DNA from: Nitrobacter vulgaris
GTDB lineage: Bacteria > Pseudomonadota > Alphaproteobacteria > Rhizobiales > Xanthobacteraceae
Length of the DNA stretch: 64,000 bases
Assembly (NCBI RefSeq): GCF_002028545.1
Contig: NZ_MWPQ01000055.1
Span: forward strand, 101,664 to 165,663
Reading direction: 5' to 3'
A program made the translations under genes and the position numbers. Positions 26,574-36,309 of this stretch are shown piece after piece. The notes under the pieces are model-generated. The model did no database searches and was not told where the DNA came from. It was given only the letters and a program-made list of their open reading frames with translations. Every line of letters starts with the position of its first letter. The stretch's first letter is position 1.

Positions 26574-27032
26574 TCACGGCCGCACATAGCTCCAACCCTG
26601 TTCCTGCAACTCCAATAGCCGCACCACGCCCAAGGGCACAATCGTTGTTCCGGGCAGCATCTCAAGCAGATGGCCTTCCTTCTTCTCCATACTCTGCTTG
26701 GTGTTGTTGCAGGCCGAGAACTGGATCTTACTGGGGGATGCCGTTTCCCGTATCTGCTTGATGCGCTCCTTCACAGGCGACGAATCTATGCGCAGCATGT
26801 GGATACCCGGGCCGCACGCCATGATTTCGACGGCCACCGTCTGGTCCAGTCCGCGATAGTGCTCGATCACGTCTGTGGCGTTGTTCAGCGCGAAGTCCAT
26901 GGTGCGCCGATCGTTCTGGTCGACCTGGATCACAAGGCGATGCTGCGGCTGCGGCTCGGCGGCGAAACCATGCGAGGTGAATGCGATCAACAGCCCTGCT
27001 GCGGCGATGATAGGACGCATAAATCGGCGCAT
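26574..27032 (-). CDS. DsrE/F-like secreted protein
   Basis: 152 residues from the ATG at 27032, which has the perfect ribosome site AGGAGGT. Signal peptide to about residue 24 (RRFMRPIIAAAGLLIAFTSH then GFAA). The mature part RLVIQVDQNDRRTMDFALNN, VEIMACGPGIHML, FSACNNTKQSMEKKEGH and TIVPLGVVRLLELQEQGWSY matches the DsrE family of sulfur-relay proteins, in a periplasmic version. A single Cys in SACNNT lies at the usual reactive position. It is 268 bases upstream of the persulfide dioxygenase-type gene on the same strand. Confidence 0.88.
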   Translation of the reverse strand: MRRFMRPIIAAAGLLIAFTSHGFAAEPQPQHRLVIQVDQNDRRTMDFALNNATDVIEHYRGLDQTVAVEIMACGPGIHMLRIDSSPVKERIKQIRETASPSKIQFSACNNTKQSMEKKEGHLLEMLPGTTIVPLGVVRLLELQEQGWSYVRP

Positions 27033-27579
27033 AGATACCTCCTGTAGCCGTCGCGATCTTCTGGGCACGGTCGCTGTGTCGGCGCCTGCGTGTTCTCGAA
27101 CAAATCCTCTCGCGGGATCAGGCTCGGGCAGCACGGAGAACACCGGTAACAGTAGCGTACGTCGCGCACATTGCCTTTGGCAAGCTCAAGGTTGAACACC
27201 CGAGCAATTTATCCAATCGACCCGGCATCGATGACGGCGTCGCGCCACTCTGAGCCAGCCCCAAGCTTGAGAGCGGCATCTATGCCGCCGCGCGCGAGTG
27301 ATGGCATCGGCCCTGCCGGCATCTCGCGCAGTCATCGACCAGCCTTAAAACCAGCTTGCGCGAACCGCCGTGCAGAACCCTGCCAAATTACAGCGGAACG
27401 GGGCCGAGTAGCTTCGGCATAATCCCCGACTTGATCTCCGTCTTCACGGCCCGCATGTTAGATCGGATCGCTCAGTACATCCACGATTCCGTCGGCGTTA
27501 TACTGGATGTCTGGCAAGCTGGAATGATGCCCGGACCAGCGATCCTGCAGGATTCCCTCGGAATGAAAGGTATCCGCCC
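27033..27579. other. Intergenic stretch between the DsrE gene and the DUF938 gene
   Basis: About 550 bases between divergent genes. Short open frames on both strands (27171-27422, 27472-27846 minus) have no ribosome site or recognisable family. I see no clear operator or repeat. Confidence 0.35.
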
Positions 27580-28251
27580 ATGCCCGACTACGGTGAATTT
27601 CGCAACGACAGCCGGCGTGGAGCTTCCGATGAACGGCTCGACGCGGCTGCGTTTCACCGCAACCATGTCGCGATCTGGACGGTTCTCGAAAAATTCCTGC
27701 GCGGCAAGACAGGTAACGTGCTCGAGGCCGGCAGCGGCACCGGACAGCATGTCGTTTTCTTCGCGCGGCAGTCGCCCGGCATTACCTGGTGGCCGACCGA
27801 TCTTAACGACCATCATCTCCGGAGCATCGCAGCGTGGACCGCTCACGAGAACCTAGCCAACGTCCGGCAGCCCCAGCGGATCGACCTATCGAATCCATGC
27901 CAATTGGCGGAAATGAACGATGGCCACGGCGCGTTGCTCGCGGTGTTCTGCGCCAATGTGATCCATATCGCGCCGTGGCGCGTCGCCGAGGGCCTGATCG
28001 CGGGCGCCTCACACTGTCTGCGTCCTGATGGGCGGCTGTTTCTCTATGGACCGTTCAAGCGAAACGGGCGACACACCGCGCCAAGCAACGAGGCGTTCGA
28101 TGCCAGCCTTCGCAATAACAATCCAGAGTGGGGCGTACGCGACGTTGACGAGGTGGCGACGCTGGCGCAGCAAAACGGCCTGACGCTGACGGACATCACT
28201 GAAATGCCCGCCAATAATCTGATCCTTGCGTTCGAACGAAATCAGGGATGA
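27580..28251 (+). CDS. DUF938 class-I SAM-dependent methyltransferase-like protein
   Basis: 223 residues starting MPDYGEFRNDSRRGASDERL with GAAAGG upstream. The Rossmann glycine motif is VLEAGSGTGQHVVFFARQSP; then WWPTDLNDHHLRSIAAW, LLAVFCANVIHIAPWRVAEG (the NVIHIAPW motif), FLYGPFKRNGRHTAPSNEAF and LRNNNPEWGVRDVDEVATLA. These are the DUF938 signature blocks. The substrate is unknown. It stands alone between divergent and convergent neighbours. Confidence 0.92.
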   Translation: MPDYGEFRNDSRRGASDERLDAAAFHRNHVAIWTVLEKFLRGKTGNVLEAGSGTGQHVVFFARQSPGITWWPTDLNDHHLRSIAAWTAHENLANVRQPQRIDLSNPCQLAEMNDGHGALLAVFCANVIHIAPWRVAEGLIAGASHCLRPDGRLFLYGPFKRNGRHTAPSNEAFDASLRNNNPEWGVRDVDEVATLAQQNGLTLTDITEMPANNLILAFERNQG

Positions 28252-28281
28252 GCGTCGCAGCCGCCTCCCCAGCCTGCGGGA

Positions 28282-29319
28282 TTACCGCAGCGGCGGAGCA
28301 TACATGATGCCGCCCGCGCTCCAGAGTTGGTTCAAGCCGCGTGGAATCTTCAGCTTTGAATCACTGCCGATATTGCGGTCGTAGATTTCGCCGTAGTTGC
28401 CGACGCGGCGGATGATGCGTGCCGCCCAGTCCTTCGTCAATCCGAGACCCTCACCATACTGACCATCGGTACCGACCAGCCGCATCACATCTGGCTTCTT
28501 CGACTTCATCGCCTCGTCGATGTTCTTCGAAGTGATGCCGAGTTCTTCGGCATTGATCATCGCATAGAGCGTCCATTTGATGATCATCATCCAGTCGTCG
28601 TCACGCTGGCGAACAACAGGCGCCAACGGCTCCTTCGAGATCACATCGGGCAGGATGAAGCTCTCGTTCGGCTTGGTCAGCCGCAGCCGCAACGCATAGA
28701 GATGAGAAACATCGGCGGTCAGAACATCGCACTTGGCCTCGTCATAGGCCCTTAGCATGTCCTCCAGCTTACCAAACTTGATCTCCTCGTACTTCAGGTT
28801 GTTGCTCTTGAAAAAGTCCGCGAGGTTGAGCTGCGTCGTTGTGCCATCCTGTACACAAATTTTGGTACTATCGAGATCGAGCGCCGAGTCCGCCTTGCGC
28901 GAGGTACGGACCATGAAACCCTCGCCGTCATAATATGCGACCGCCGGGAAGTAGAGGTTGTAATTGGTTTCCCGCGACATGCTCCAGGTCGAGTTGCGCG
29001 CGAGGATGTCGACCTTGCGGCTTTGCAATTCCTTGAAACGTTCGTCGGCCTCAAGCGCAACCAACTTCACCTTCGCCGGATCGTCGAAGATAGCGGCTGC
29101 CACGGCGCGGCAAAAATCAACGTCGAAGCCTGACCAGTTGCCCTTCTCGTCCGAATTCGAAAACCCGGGCAGGCCAGTGTTGACGCCGCACAGCACGGCG
29201 TCGCGCCGGAGCGTTCGTTTCAGGGTCTTGGTATCGTAGCGCTCATAGGTGATCGCCATCACCGCGATAGCGGTGGCGATGGCGAGGCCTATCAGGAGGC
29301 CGCCTCGAAATGTTCGCAT
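28282..29319 (-). CDS. General L-amino-acid ABC transporter substrate-binding protein (AapJ/BztA type), orphan
   Basis: 345 residues from the ATG at 29319 (AAAGGGG upstream). A membrane-spanning signal segment (RGGLLIGLAIATAIAVMAIT) leads into the periplasmic binding fold: LCGVNTGLPGFSNSDEKGNW, SGFDVDFCRAVAAAIFDDPA, VDILARNSTWSMSRE, VRQRDDDWMMIIKWTLYAMI and NYGEIYDRNIGSDSKLKIPR, ending LNQLWSAGGIMYAPP. This is the AapJ/BztA pattern. No permease or ATPase genes follow, so the protein must serve a transporter encoded elsewhere or act in sensing. Confidence 0.9.
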   Translation of the reverse strand: MRTFRGGLLIGLAIATAIAVMAITYERYDTKTLKRTLRRDAVLCGVNTGLPGFSNSDEKGNWSGFDVDFCRAVAAAIFDDPAKVKLVALEADERFKELQSRKVDILARNSTWSMSRETNYNLYFPAVAYYDGEGFMVRTSRKADSALDLDSTKICVQDGTTTQLNLADFFKSNNLKYEEIKFGKLEDMLRAYDEAKCDVLTADVSHLYALRLRLTKPNESFILPDVISKEPLAPVVRQRDDDWMMIIKWTLYAMINAEELGITSKNIDEAMKSKKPDVMRLVGTDGQYGEGLGLTKDWAARIIRRVGNYGEIYDRNIGSDSKLKIPRGLNQLWSAGGIMYAPPLR

Positions 29320-29373
29320 GAATAGCCCCTTTCGCAATATCGAAAAGTATCGGCGCAAATAACGTAATGATGA

Positions 29374-29976
29374 TTAGAGACTGGGTTTCTGCCGCACGAT
29401 CACACGCGTGCCGACCGGAATGCGACCATAGAGATCGACAACGTCGGCGTTGACCAGACGGAAGCAGCCCGAGGAAATCGCAGTTCCGATGGTATCGGGC
29501 CGGTTGGTACCATGGATGCGATATACTGTCGTGCCGAGATACATCGCGCGTGCTCCGAGCGGATTGCCGGGGCCGCCCGCCATGAAGCGCGGCAGGTAAG
29601 GCTGGCGCGCGATCATTTCCGGAGGCGGGGTCCAATCCGGCCATTCCGCCTTTCGCGAAATATTGAGAATCCCCTGCCACTGAAAACCCGCGCGGCCAAC
29701 GCCGATGCCGTAGCGAATCGCGCGGCCGTTGCCCTGAATGAGATAAAGGTGACGCTCTGCGGTCTGGATAATGATGGTGCCAGGCGGCTCGGTCGTGCGA
29801 TAGAGCACCACCTGCTTGCGAAATTCCGGGTCGAGTTGGAACGAATCATCGGCAACGAGACCGGGCTGATCGCCGTCGACCTGCTGCGTAACCTGCTGCG
29901 CAAAACCGAGCGTGGCCGAGAGCATCAGGCTGCCCATAGCAGCAACCGCCAGGGTCAGGTGCCGAAACGCGGTCAT
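29374..29976 (-). CDS. L,D-transpeptidase (YkuD family)
   Basis: 200 residues, with AAAGGAGAC before the ATG and a signal peptide (LTLAVAAMGSLMLSATLGFA). The YkuD catalytic domain spans about 60-195: GTIIIQTAERHLYLIQGNGR, YGIGVGRAGFQWQG, YRIHGTNRPDTIGTAISSGC and FRLVNADVVDLYGRI. The His of IHGTN and the Cys of SSGCFRL are the catalytic pair. It makes 3-3 cross-links in peptidoglycan or anchors outer-membrane proteins. The gene appears to be on its own. Confidence 0.95.
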   Translation of the reverse strand: MTAFRHLTLAVAAMGSLMLSATLGFAQQVTQQVDGDQPGLVADDSFQLDPEFRKQVVLYRTTEPPGTIIIQTAERHLYLIQGNGRAIRYGIGVGRAGFQWQGILNISRKAEWPDWTPPPEMIARQPYLPRFMAGGPGNPLGARAMYLGTTVYRIHGTNRPDTIGTAISSGCFRLVNADVVDLYGRIPVGTRVIVRQKPSL

Positions 29977-30287
29977 CGCTTGTCTCCTTTATTGCACGGC
30001 AATAATTTCCGCCTGCGTTCCCGTCAATCACATATGGCATAAAATCCGAGCGGCGGCGCGATGGCAAGCGATCGCGCGGCGCCCCACCGGAAAGCGTAAG
30101 ATTTTACAGGAAACGCCCCGGCATCGGCTTCAATTTTCGAACCACCTCGGACCCAGTCAGATTCGAATCGACAAGGCGCGGCAAACTGCCCGCTTGGTAT
30201 GCGCAGGACGTGCGGCTTCGTCCGGATAAAATCGTGTCCGCACGGGATGGTAGGGCGTTTACGAGCGTATAGCCCCCTACAATGACT
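29977..30287. other. Intergenic, nothing recognised
   Basis: About 310 bases between the L,D-transpeptidase start and the end of the efflux operon. It should hold the transpeptidase promoter and the operon terminator; no clear hairpin with a U tract was found. Confidence 0.3.
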
Positions 30288-31868
30288 TCAAACGGAATCC
30301 CGTTTTACAGGTCCATGACCCAGGTCTGCCTGCTTATGACCGTCTCGGTTCCACCACCCACCGCCAAGCGCCTGAAACAGCGCGACCGTATTTGCCAGTT
30401 GCGCGGCCTGCGCATCGAGACGCGCGAGGGAGGTCTGCAGATACGCCTGCTGCGTGGCTAGTAGGAGCGGCACGCTGATTTGCCCTTGATCGACCTGTTT
30501 ACGCACTAACGTGATGCTCTCTGTCGCCGATCGTTCCGCGTCCGTCGCCGCACTGATCGCACGCGTGCCCGCCTGAAGGGCTCGCAAGACATCCGCAACG
30601 TTCTGAAAAGCCGCGAGAACAACGCTGCGATATTGAGCGAGTGACTGATTCGTTTCCTCTTCCGCCGCACGCTGCTTGTTTGCCAACGTCCCTGCGTCAA
30701 AAATGGTCTGCGCAGCATTGCCAGCGATCATCCCGAGGGCCGCTCCTGGAGTGGCCAATTGCGAAAATTTGGCAGCCGCGGCACCGCCACTTGCCATCAA
30801 GGTTATCTGCGGAAGGCGATTGGCGATCGCCACTCCGACCATTGCATTGGTCGAATGAAGGTTCGCTTCGGCAGCCTGAATATCAGGGCGCTGTCTTACG
30901 AGATCGGCCGGAAGACTGAGTGGCAGACGGCGGGGCATTCGAAATGACCCGAGATCGAATGTTTCCTTTGGAGCGTCACTCGCCAAACGACCGGTCAGGA
31001 ATGACAACAAATGACGCTGTTGCGCGAGCTGTTTCTCGAGATTCGGCAACAACAGCCGGGTCTGCGCAACCGAGGTCTCTTGCGCCGCGACATCAGTCTG
31101 GGCAATCTGCCCCTGCTCCTGTTGCCGTCGCAGCAACTTCAAAACCTCGGTCTGCAAACCAAGGACGCGACGGGTCGCCGCGATCTGTCCCCGTACCCGG
31201 CCTTCCTCGATCGCCGCAAGTGCGATGTTGCTGGCCAATGTCAGGTAGACTCCTTCGCGCTGGAATGCGCGCATCTCGGCCTGCGAATCCGTGGACTCGA
31301 CCAAACGCCGCGTCCCCCCCCACACATCGGCAAGGTACGACACGGTCACTTGGCCAGTGTGCAGACTCAAAAGGTGGGCGTTGGACTCAAGGGGAGACTG
31401 CAGATCGACCGGCACCTGCTGGCGCGACGAATTGAAGCCTCCCGTCACATTGGGAAACAGCAAACCGCGCTGGGCGAGCGCGTTGGCTTCCGCCATCCTG
31501 ACCGCAGCCTCCGCAGCGGCGAGGTCCGCATTGTGCGTGATACCATCCTCCACCAGTTGGTTCAGCGCAGGCGAACGAAACAACTCCCACCATTGGGGAG
31601 GAACCTCTGCGGTGCGCACGATCGGATGTCCAGGCACACGATCTCCGGCGGGATCGGACAAGTACCTGGAAGTTTCCGGAGGCGCCTGAGGTTTGTAGTC
31701 AGGTCCAACCGCACAGCCTGAAAGCGCAGGCGACGCGGCAGTCAAAAACGCCACGATGCAACATCGCACACGGGAAAACGCCAACCCCCATCCTGTTTTC
31801 GGTGAATGAACCACCGATCCATTCTGTTGGCTTGACCGCACGAGATGCCCCTTCAACCACGGTTTCAC
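30288..31868 (-). CDS. RND efflux outer-membrane lipoprotein (NodT/CzcC-type)
   Basis: 526 residues from a GTG at 31868, 13 bases after the permease stop. The start is uncertain; the lipobox ALSGCAVGPDYKPQAPP at about residue 48-60 shows that the signal peptide begins near residue 30 (FSRVRCCIVAFLTAASPALS). Two TolC-type repeats follow, with WWELFRSPALNQLVEDGITH, NADLAAAEAAVRMAEAN and the second-half LPADLVRQRPDIQAAEANLH typical of the NodT family. Third gene of a czcB-czcA-czcC-like operon for export of divalent metals. Confidence 0.92.
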   Translation of the reverse strand: MKPWLKGHLVRSSQQNGSVVHSPKTGWGLAFSRVRCCIVAFLTAASPALSGCAVGPDYKPQAPPETSRYLSDPAGDRVPGHPIVRTAEVPPQWWELFRSPALNQLVEDGITHNADLAAAEAAVRMAEANALAQRGLLFPNVTGGFNSSRQQVPVDLQSPLESNAHLLSLHTGQVTVSYLADVWGGTRRLVESTDSQAEMRAFQREGVYLTLASNIALAAIEEGRVRGQIAATRRVLGLQTEVLKLLRRQQEQGQIAQTDVAAQETSVAQTRLLLPNLEKQLAQQRHLLSFLTGRLASDAPKETFDLGSFRMPRRLPLSLPADLVRQRPDIQAAEANLHSTNAMVGVAIANRLPQITLMASGGAAAAKFSQLATPGAALGMIAGNAAQTIFDAGTLANKQRAAEEETNQSLAQYRSVVLAAFQNVADVLRALQAGTRAISAATDAERSATESITLVRKQVDQGQISVPLLLATQQAYLQTSLARLDAQAAQLANTVALFQALGGGWWNRDGHKQADLGHGPVKRDSV

Positions 31869-31881
31869 ACGAACCGACTTT

Positions 31882-34800
31882 CTATTCTGCCGGATCGAAC
31901 GCCGATTCGGGAGCAGCCGCCACCGTTTTTCGTTGGGAAAACAGCGCGATGAGAGCTGGCAGCGCGACGAGGATCACAAGTGGAGCCACCATCATTCCAC
32001 CGACCACGACGACAGCCAGCGGCTTCTGCACCTGCGATCCGATTCCGGTCGACATGGCGGCGGGCAACAAGCCGATTCCCGCAATGACGCACGTCATCAG
32101 GACAGGGCGCATTTGAGCCTCTCCGGCTCTTATGATCGCATCGATCCGCTGCAGGCCCGACTCGATGAGCTGATTGTATTGCGACAGGATCAGAATCCCG
32201 TTCATCACCGAGATGCCGAACAGCGCGATAAAGCCGATGGCGGCCGAGACGCTGAAAGGAATGCCCGTCGCGAACAACGCAAAGACACCACCGATCACCG
32301 CCATCGGAATGACGCTCAACGCCAGCAACGTGTCCCGTATAGATGTGAAATTGATCCATAGCAGCAGCCCAATAACGGCAAGGCTGAGCGGCACGACAAT
32401 CTCCAGACGCGCGATCGCTTCCTGCAGATTGCGGAATTCGCCGACCCATTGAAGCTGGTTTCCGGCAGGCAATTGCACGTCCTGCGCAATTCGCTGTTCG
32501 GCTTCCTTGATGGTGCTACCGAGATCGCGATCACGAACACTGAACTTAATCGGCAGGTAACGCTGCTGTTGTTCCCGGTAAATATATGAAGCTCCGGTGA
32601 CGAGTCGGATGTGCGCGACCTCGCCCAACGGGATCTGCGTTATTCCTTTAGCCCCTGATACGCCGATCGTCAGCTTGCTGATAGCTTCCGCGCTCTGACG
32701 ATACTCGGGAGCCAGCCGCACGACGATCGGAAAATGGCGATCACTTCCGTGCTCGTAAACGTCGCCCGCTGACTCTCCGCCGACAGCCGTCCGGATCATC
32801 GAATTGATATCACCCGGCGAGAGTCCATAGCGTGCGGCACGCTCACGATCGATATCGATCTGTATCGTCGGCTGGCCAAGCGACGTGAAAACGCCAAGGT
32901 CTGTCACACCCGGAACCTTCTCGAGCACGGCCTTGATCTTGTCGGCTGTGTCCGTCAGCTCCTGCAAATCATTGCCGAACATTTTGATCGAGTTCTCGCC
33001 CTTAACACCCGATACCTGCTCGGCCACATTGTCCTGCAGATACTGCGAGAAATTGAACTCGACTCCCGGAAATTCTATCTTAAGCCGTCCCTGGATTTCT
33101 TCGGTCAGCTTTTCCTTATCCACGCCATGGCGCCACTGACTGATCGGCTTTAGCGGAGTGAAGAACTCGACATTGAAAAAACCGGCGGCGTCCGTGCCGT
33201 CGTCGGGACGGCCATGCTGCGTCACGACTGTCTCTACCTCGGGAAAGCTGCGGATCAGCTTGCGCATCCGGTTGGCATAGCCGTTCCCCTCCTGAAGGGA
33301 AATCGTTGCCGGCATGGTGGCGCGTATCCACAGATTGCCCTCCTCCAGCTTGGGAAGAAATTCCAACCCCAGAAATCGTATCGCGATCCCCGCCAGGATG
33401 AACACCGCCAACGTCACGGCGACCGTCAACCTTCTGTTCGCGACAGTGACTCGCAAAGCCGGACTGTAGAAGCGGTGAAGGGTGCGCACCAGCCATGTTT
33501 CCGTCTCCCGAACATGCTCCGGCAGCAGAAGTGCGCTGAGCGCCGGTGTCACCGTAAAGGTTGCGAGCAGGCCTCCCGCAATGGCGTAGGCGTAAGTCTT
33601 GGCCATGGGGCCAAAGATGTGCCCTTCAACGCCGCTCATGGTGAAAAGCGGAATGAACCCCGCAATGATAATGCCGGTCGCAAACAGGATTGAGCGGTTG
33701 ACGCTGATGCCCGCAATATAAATCGCGAGAAGCTTTCCGCGCAATCCGGACGCGTTGTCGTCCTCAGGCAAAGTCTTTTCGCCGCTATGCCCAAGTTCCC
33801 GGAATATTCGTTCGACCATGATTACAGTGGCATCGACGATCAAACCGAAATCGATTGCACCGACCGATAGCAGGTTGGCGGATTCGCCGCGCAGAATCAT
33901 GATCCCGATGGCGAAGCACAACGCGAAGGGAATCGTCGCGCCCACGATCAACGCGCTGCGAAGATTCCCGAGAAACACCCACTGCAATACAAAGATCAGC
34001 AGAATGCCGACTGTCATGTTGTGCAAGACAGTGTGCGTCGTGGTGTCGATCAGATCCTGACGATCATAAATGCGCTCAATTCGTACGCCGGGCGGCAAAA
34101 TCCCGGAAATATTGATACGCTCGACTTCGGCCTTCAACCGCTCGATGGTCGGAGTGCTCTGCTGGCCGCGGCGCATCAGGACGATGCCTTCGACGATATC
34201 GTCGTCGTTGTCCTGGCCGGCAATGCCGAGGCGGGGCTGATGCCCGATGATAACCGTCGCAACGTCTCGAACCAGAACAGGATTGCCTTCGGCTTGCGTC
34301 AACATGGTATTGTTGATGTCATCGCTCGACCGTATCAGCCCGACACCCCGCACGACTGCCGACTGCGTGCCCAGATTGACGATATTTCCGCCGACATTCA
34401 GGTTGCTTCCGCGCAGCGTCTGCAGCAATTGCGGCAGGGTCAGCCTGTAGGCGACGAGCTTATCGAGGTCGACCTGCAGTTCAAATGTCTTGGTTTTCCC
34501 ACCCCAGCCAATGACGTCCACGATCCCGGGCACGGCGCGAAAGCGGCGTTGCAGAACCCAATCCTGAAGAGTCTTCAGATCGAGCACGCTATAGCCGGGC
34601 GGGCCGACTAGTCTGTAACGATAAATTTCGCCGACGGGACTGACGGGACTGATGGTGGGCTGAGCGCCATCCGGCAATCCGTTGAGCTGCGCCAAACGGT
34701 TGAGAACCTGCTGGAGCGCCTCATCGTAGGTATAGGCATAGGTGAACTGCAGTTTGACGTCCGACAGTCCGTAAAGAGAAATGGTTCTCATTACCCGGAG

Positions 34801-35034
34801 GTTCGGCACGCCGGACAGCTGCGTCTCGATCGGAATCGTGATGTAACGTTCGATCTCTTCGGCCGAAAGTCCGGCGCTCTGAGTGATGACGTCCACCATA
34901 GGCGGAACGGGATCGGGATAGGCTTCGATATTCAGGACCCTGAACGCGGCGATCCCACCGGCCAGGGTCATAATGAAGAGGACCAGGATCAGAACGCGCT
35001 GCTTCAATGCAAACGCGATGATCGGATTGATCAT
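31882..35034 (-). CDS. Heavy-metal RND efflux permease (CzcA/CusA family)
   Basis: 1050 residues, with twelve membrane segments and two large periplasmic loops. N-terminus MINPIIAFALKQRVLILVLF is typical. The fourth membrane helix carries DFGLIVDATVIMVERIFREL, the acidic proton-relay motif of the HME subfamily (two Asp and one Glu). The periplasmic porter domain contains TQLSGVPNLRVMRTIS and the second half GVTDLGVFTSLGQPTIQIDI. C-terminus GISVMNGILILSQYN. It exports divalent or monovalent metal by proton antiport with the adaptor and outer-membrane partners on either side. The metal cannot be fixed from sequence alone. Confidence 0.95.
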   Translation of the reverse strand: MINPIIAFALKQRVLILVLFIMTLAGGIAAFRVLNIEAYPDPVPPMVDVITQSAGLSAEEIERYITIPIETQLSGVPNLRVMRTISLYGLSDVKLQFTYAYTYDEALQQVLNRLAQLNGLPDGAQPTISPVSPVGEIYRYRLVGPPGYSVLDLKTLQDWVLQRRFRAVPGIVDVIGWGGKTKTFELQVDLDKLVAYRLTLPQLLQTLRGSNLNVGGNIVNLGTQSAVVRGVGLIRSSDDINNTMLTQAEGNPVLVRDVATVIIGHQPRLGIAGQDNDDDIVEGIVLMRRGQQSTPTIERLKAEVERINISGILPPGVRIERIYDRQDLIDTTTHTVLHNMTVGILLIFVLQWVFLGNLRSALIVGATIPFALCFAIGIMILRGESANLLSVGAIDFGLIVDATVIMVERIFRELGHSGEKTLPEDDNASGLRGKLLAIYIAGISVNRSILFATGIIIAGFIPLFTMSGVEGHIFGPMAKTYAYAIAGGLLATFTVTPALSALLLPEHVRETETWLVRTLHRFYSPALRVTVANRRLTVAVTLAVFILAGIAIRFLGLEFLPKLEEGNLWIRATMPATISLQEGNGYANRMRKLIRSFPEVETVVTQHGRPDDGTDAAGFFNVEFFTPLKPISQWRHGVDKEKLTEEIQGRLKIEFPGVEFNFSQYLQDNVAEQVSGVKGENSIKMFGNDLQELTDTADKIKAVLEKVPGVTDLGVFTSLGQPTIQIDIDRERAARYGLSPGDINSMIRTAVGGESAGDVYEHGSDRHFPIVVRLAPEYRQSAEAISKLTIGVSGAKGITQIPLGEVAHIRLVTGASYIYREQQQRYLPIKFSVRDRDLGSTIKEAEQRIAQDVQLPAGNQLQWVGEFRNLQEAIARLEIVVPLSLAVIGLLLWINFTSIRDTLLALSVIPMAVIGGVFALFATGIPFSVSAAIGFIALFGISVMNGILILSQYNQLIESGLQRIDAIIRAGEAQMRPVLMTCVIAGIGLLPAAMSTGIGSQVQKPLAVVVVGGMMVAPLVILVALPALIALFSQRKTVAAAPESAFDPAE

Positions 35035-35052
35035 GACGAGCTACCGTGTTCG

Positions 35053-36309
35053 TCAGGTCTGTTTGGCGACTGCCATCCGGTCGATGAACAGACTGCCGCG
35101 GGTGACGATTTTTTCGCCCGGACGGAGCCCATCCAGCACCTGGATCAGCCGAGCGCTTGATTGACCTAACTTGATCTGACGCAATTCGACGCCTTGATCG
35201 TCACCAACGACCCAGACATGCGCATTGCTTCCTTCATAGATCACTGACTCAAGAGGCACCGCCGGCATTAGCTCTCCGTCGCTGTCAACGATCGTAACGC
35301 TCGCAAACATCTCGGGTTTGAGCAGTCCGTCCGCGTTATCGACGGTGGCGCGGACCAGAAGCCGCCTATTGTCCGGGTCGATTCCCGGTGCGACGTAGTC
35401 GATCCGGGTCTCAAACATACGGTCGGGCTGCGTCAGGACCTTGAACATCAGGCGTTCGCCGATCTGCACCTTGGCAACATCGGTCTCGCGAACATAGGCC
35501 ACGATCCAGACTTTCGACGTGTCTCCGATCAGGAACACCGGATCGCTCTCGCTTGCCCCGGCATTGACATACTGTCCCATCCCGACCTTGCGTTGCAGAA
35601 CGGTTCCGGCCAGCGGCGCGTAGACGGGAGCGTCGGGCGTGAGCGCGCCCGTCTTCTCGAACGCTTCAATCTCCGCGTCGGTTTTCCCAACGAGCCGCAA
35701 CCGGTTGCGCGCGGCCTCAAGCGCAACTTCTGCTGATCGGGAATCGTTCTCCGAAGAAGTGAGATTGGCCTGAGCTTCCTGCCATTCTCTCTGCGACGCG
35801 GCCCTATCCTTCGCCAGGCTCGACATTCTTCGCTCGACGATCTGCGCGAGGTTGACCTGGGAAACCGCCTTGTTCCGGGTGGTCAGGGCGACGACGAAAT
35901 CTTTCTGGGCATCCACGGAATCGGCCGCCGCGATCACAAAAAGAAGCTGGCCTTTCTCGACGTGATCGCCGGACGCGACCATCAATTCTGTCACCCGGCC
36001 CGCATAGGGTGCGAAGATGCGGGTCGACAGGTTCTGATCGAGCGCGATCTTCCCCTCGGTACGGAATTCGGAACGGAACACGTGTTCCTCGACCGGCTGC
36101 ACCGACACGGTGTCCCATTGCGATGCCGTCAAACGCAGCTTTCCGTCAGACCCTTTGATTTCGCTGTCCAGCACTGAATTGCGGGCGGCGCTGCCGCGAT
36201 CGACTCTCAGGACGGTTGCAGCCGTCCCGACAAGGGCCAATGCGATCGTGAGACCGATGACAATCCGAGGGATTGTCATCGCACGCCAGAGTGACGTCAG
36301 ATTACGCAT
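35053..36309 (-). CDS. RND efflux periplasmic adaptor (CzcB type)
   Basis: 418 residues, first gene of the operon, followed by the permease after 18 bases. A signal anchor IPRIVIGLTIALALVGTAAT is followed by the HlyD/lipoyl halves FAPYAGRVTELMVASGDHVE, KGQLLFVIAAADSVDAQKDF, a coiled-coil hairpin from about 135 to 215, then VYAPLAGTVLQRKVGMGQYV and the beta-barrel domain WIVAYVRETDVAKVQIGERL. The C-terminal domain ends LRPGEKIVTRGSLFIDRMAV. Divergent from a response regulator-sensor pair that probably controls it. Confidence 0.93.
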   Translation of the reverse strand: MRNLTSLWRAMTIPRIVIGLTIALALVGTAATVLRVDRGSAARNSVLDSEIKGSDGKLRLTASQWDTVSVQPVEEHVFRSEFRTEGKIALDQNLSTRIFAPYAGRVTELMVASGDHVEKGQLLFVIAAADSVDAQKDFVVALTTRNKAVSQVNLAQIVERRMSSLAKDRAASQREWQEAQANLTSSENDSRSAEVALEAARNRLRLVGKTDAEIEAFEKTGALTPDAPVYAPLAGTVLQRKVGMGQYVNAGASESDPVFLIGDTSKVWIVAYVRETDVAKVQIGERLMFKVLTQPDRMFETRIDYVAPGIDPDNRRLLVRATVDNADGLLKPEMFASVTIVDSDGELMPAVPLESVIYEGSNAHVWVVGDDQGVELRQIKLGQSSARLIQVLDGLRPGEKIVTRGSLFIDRMAVAKQT

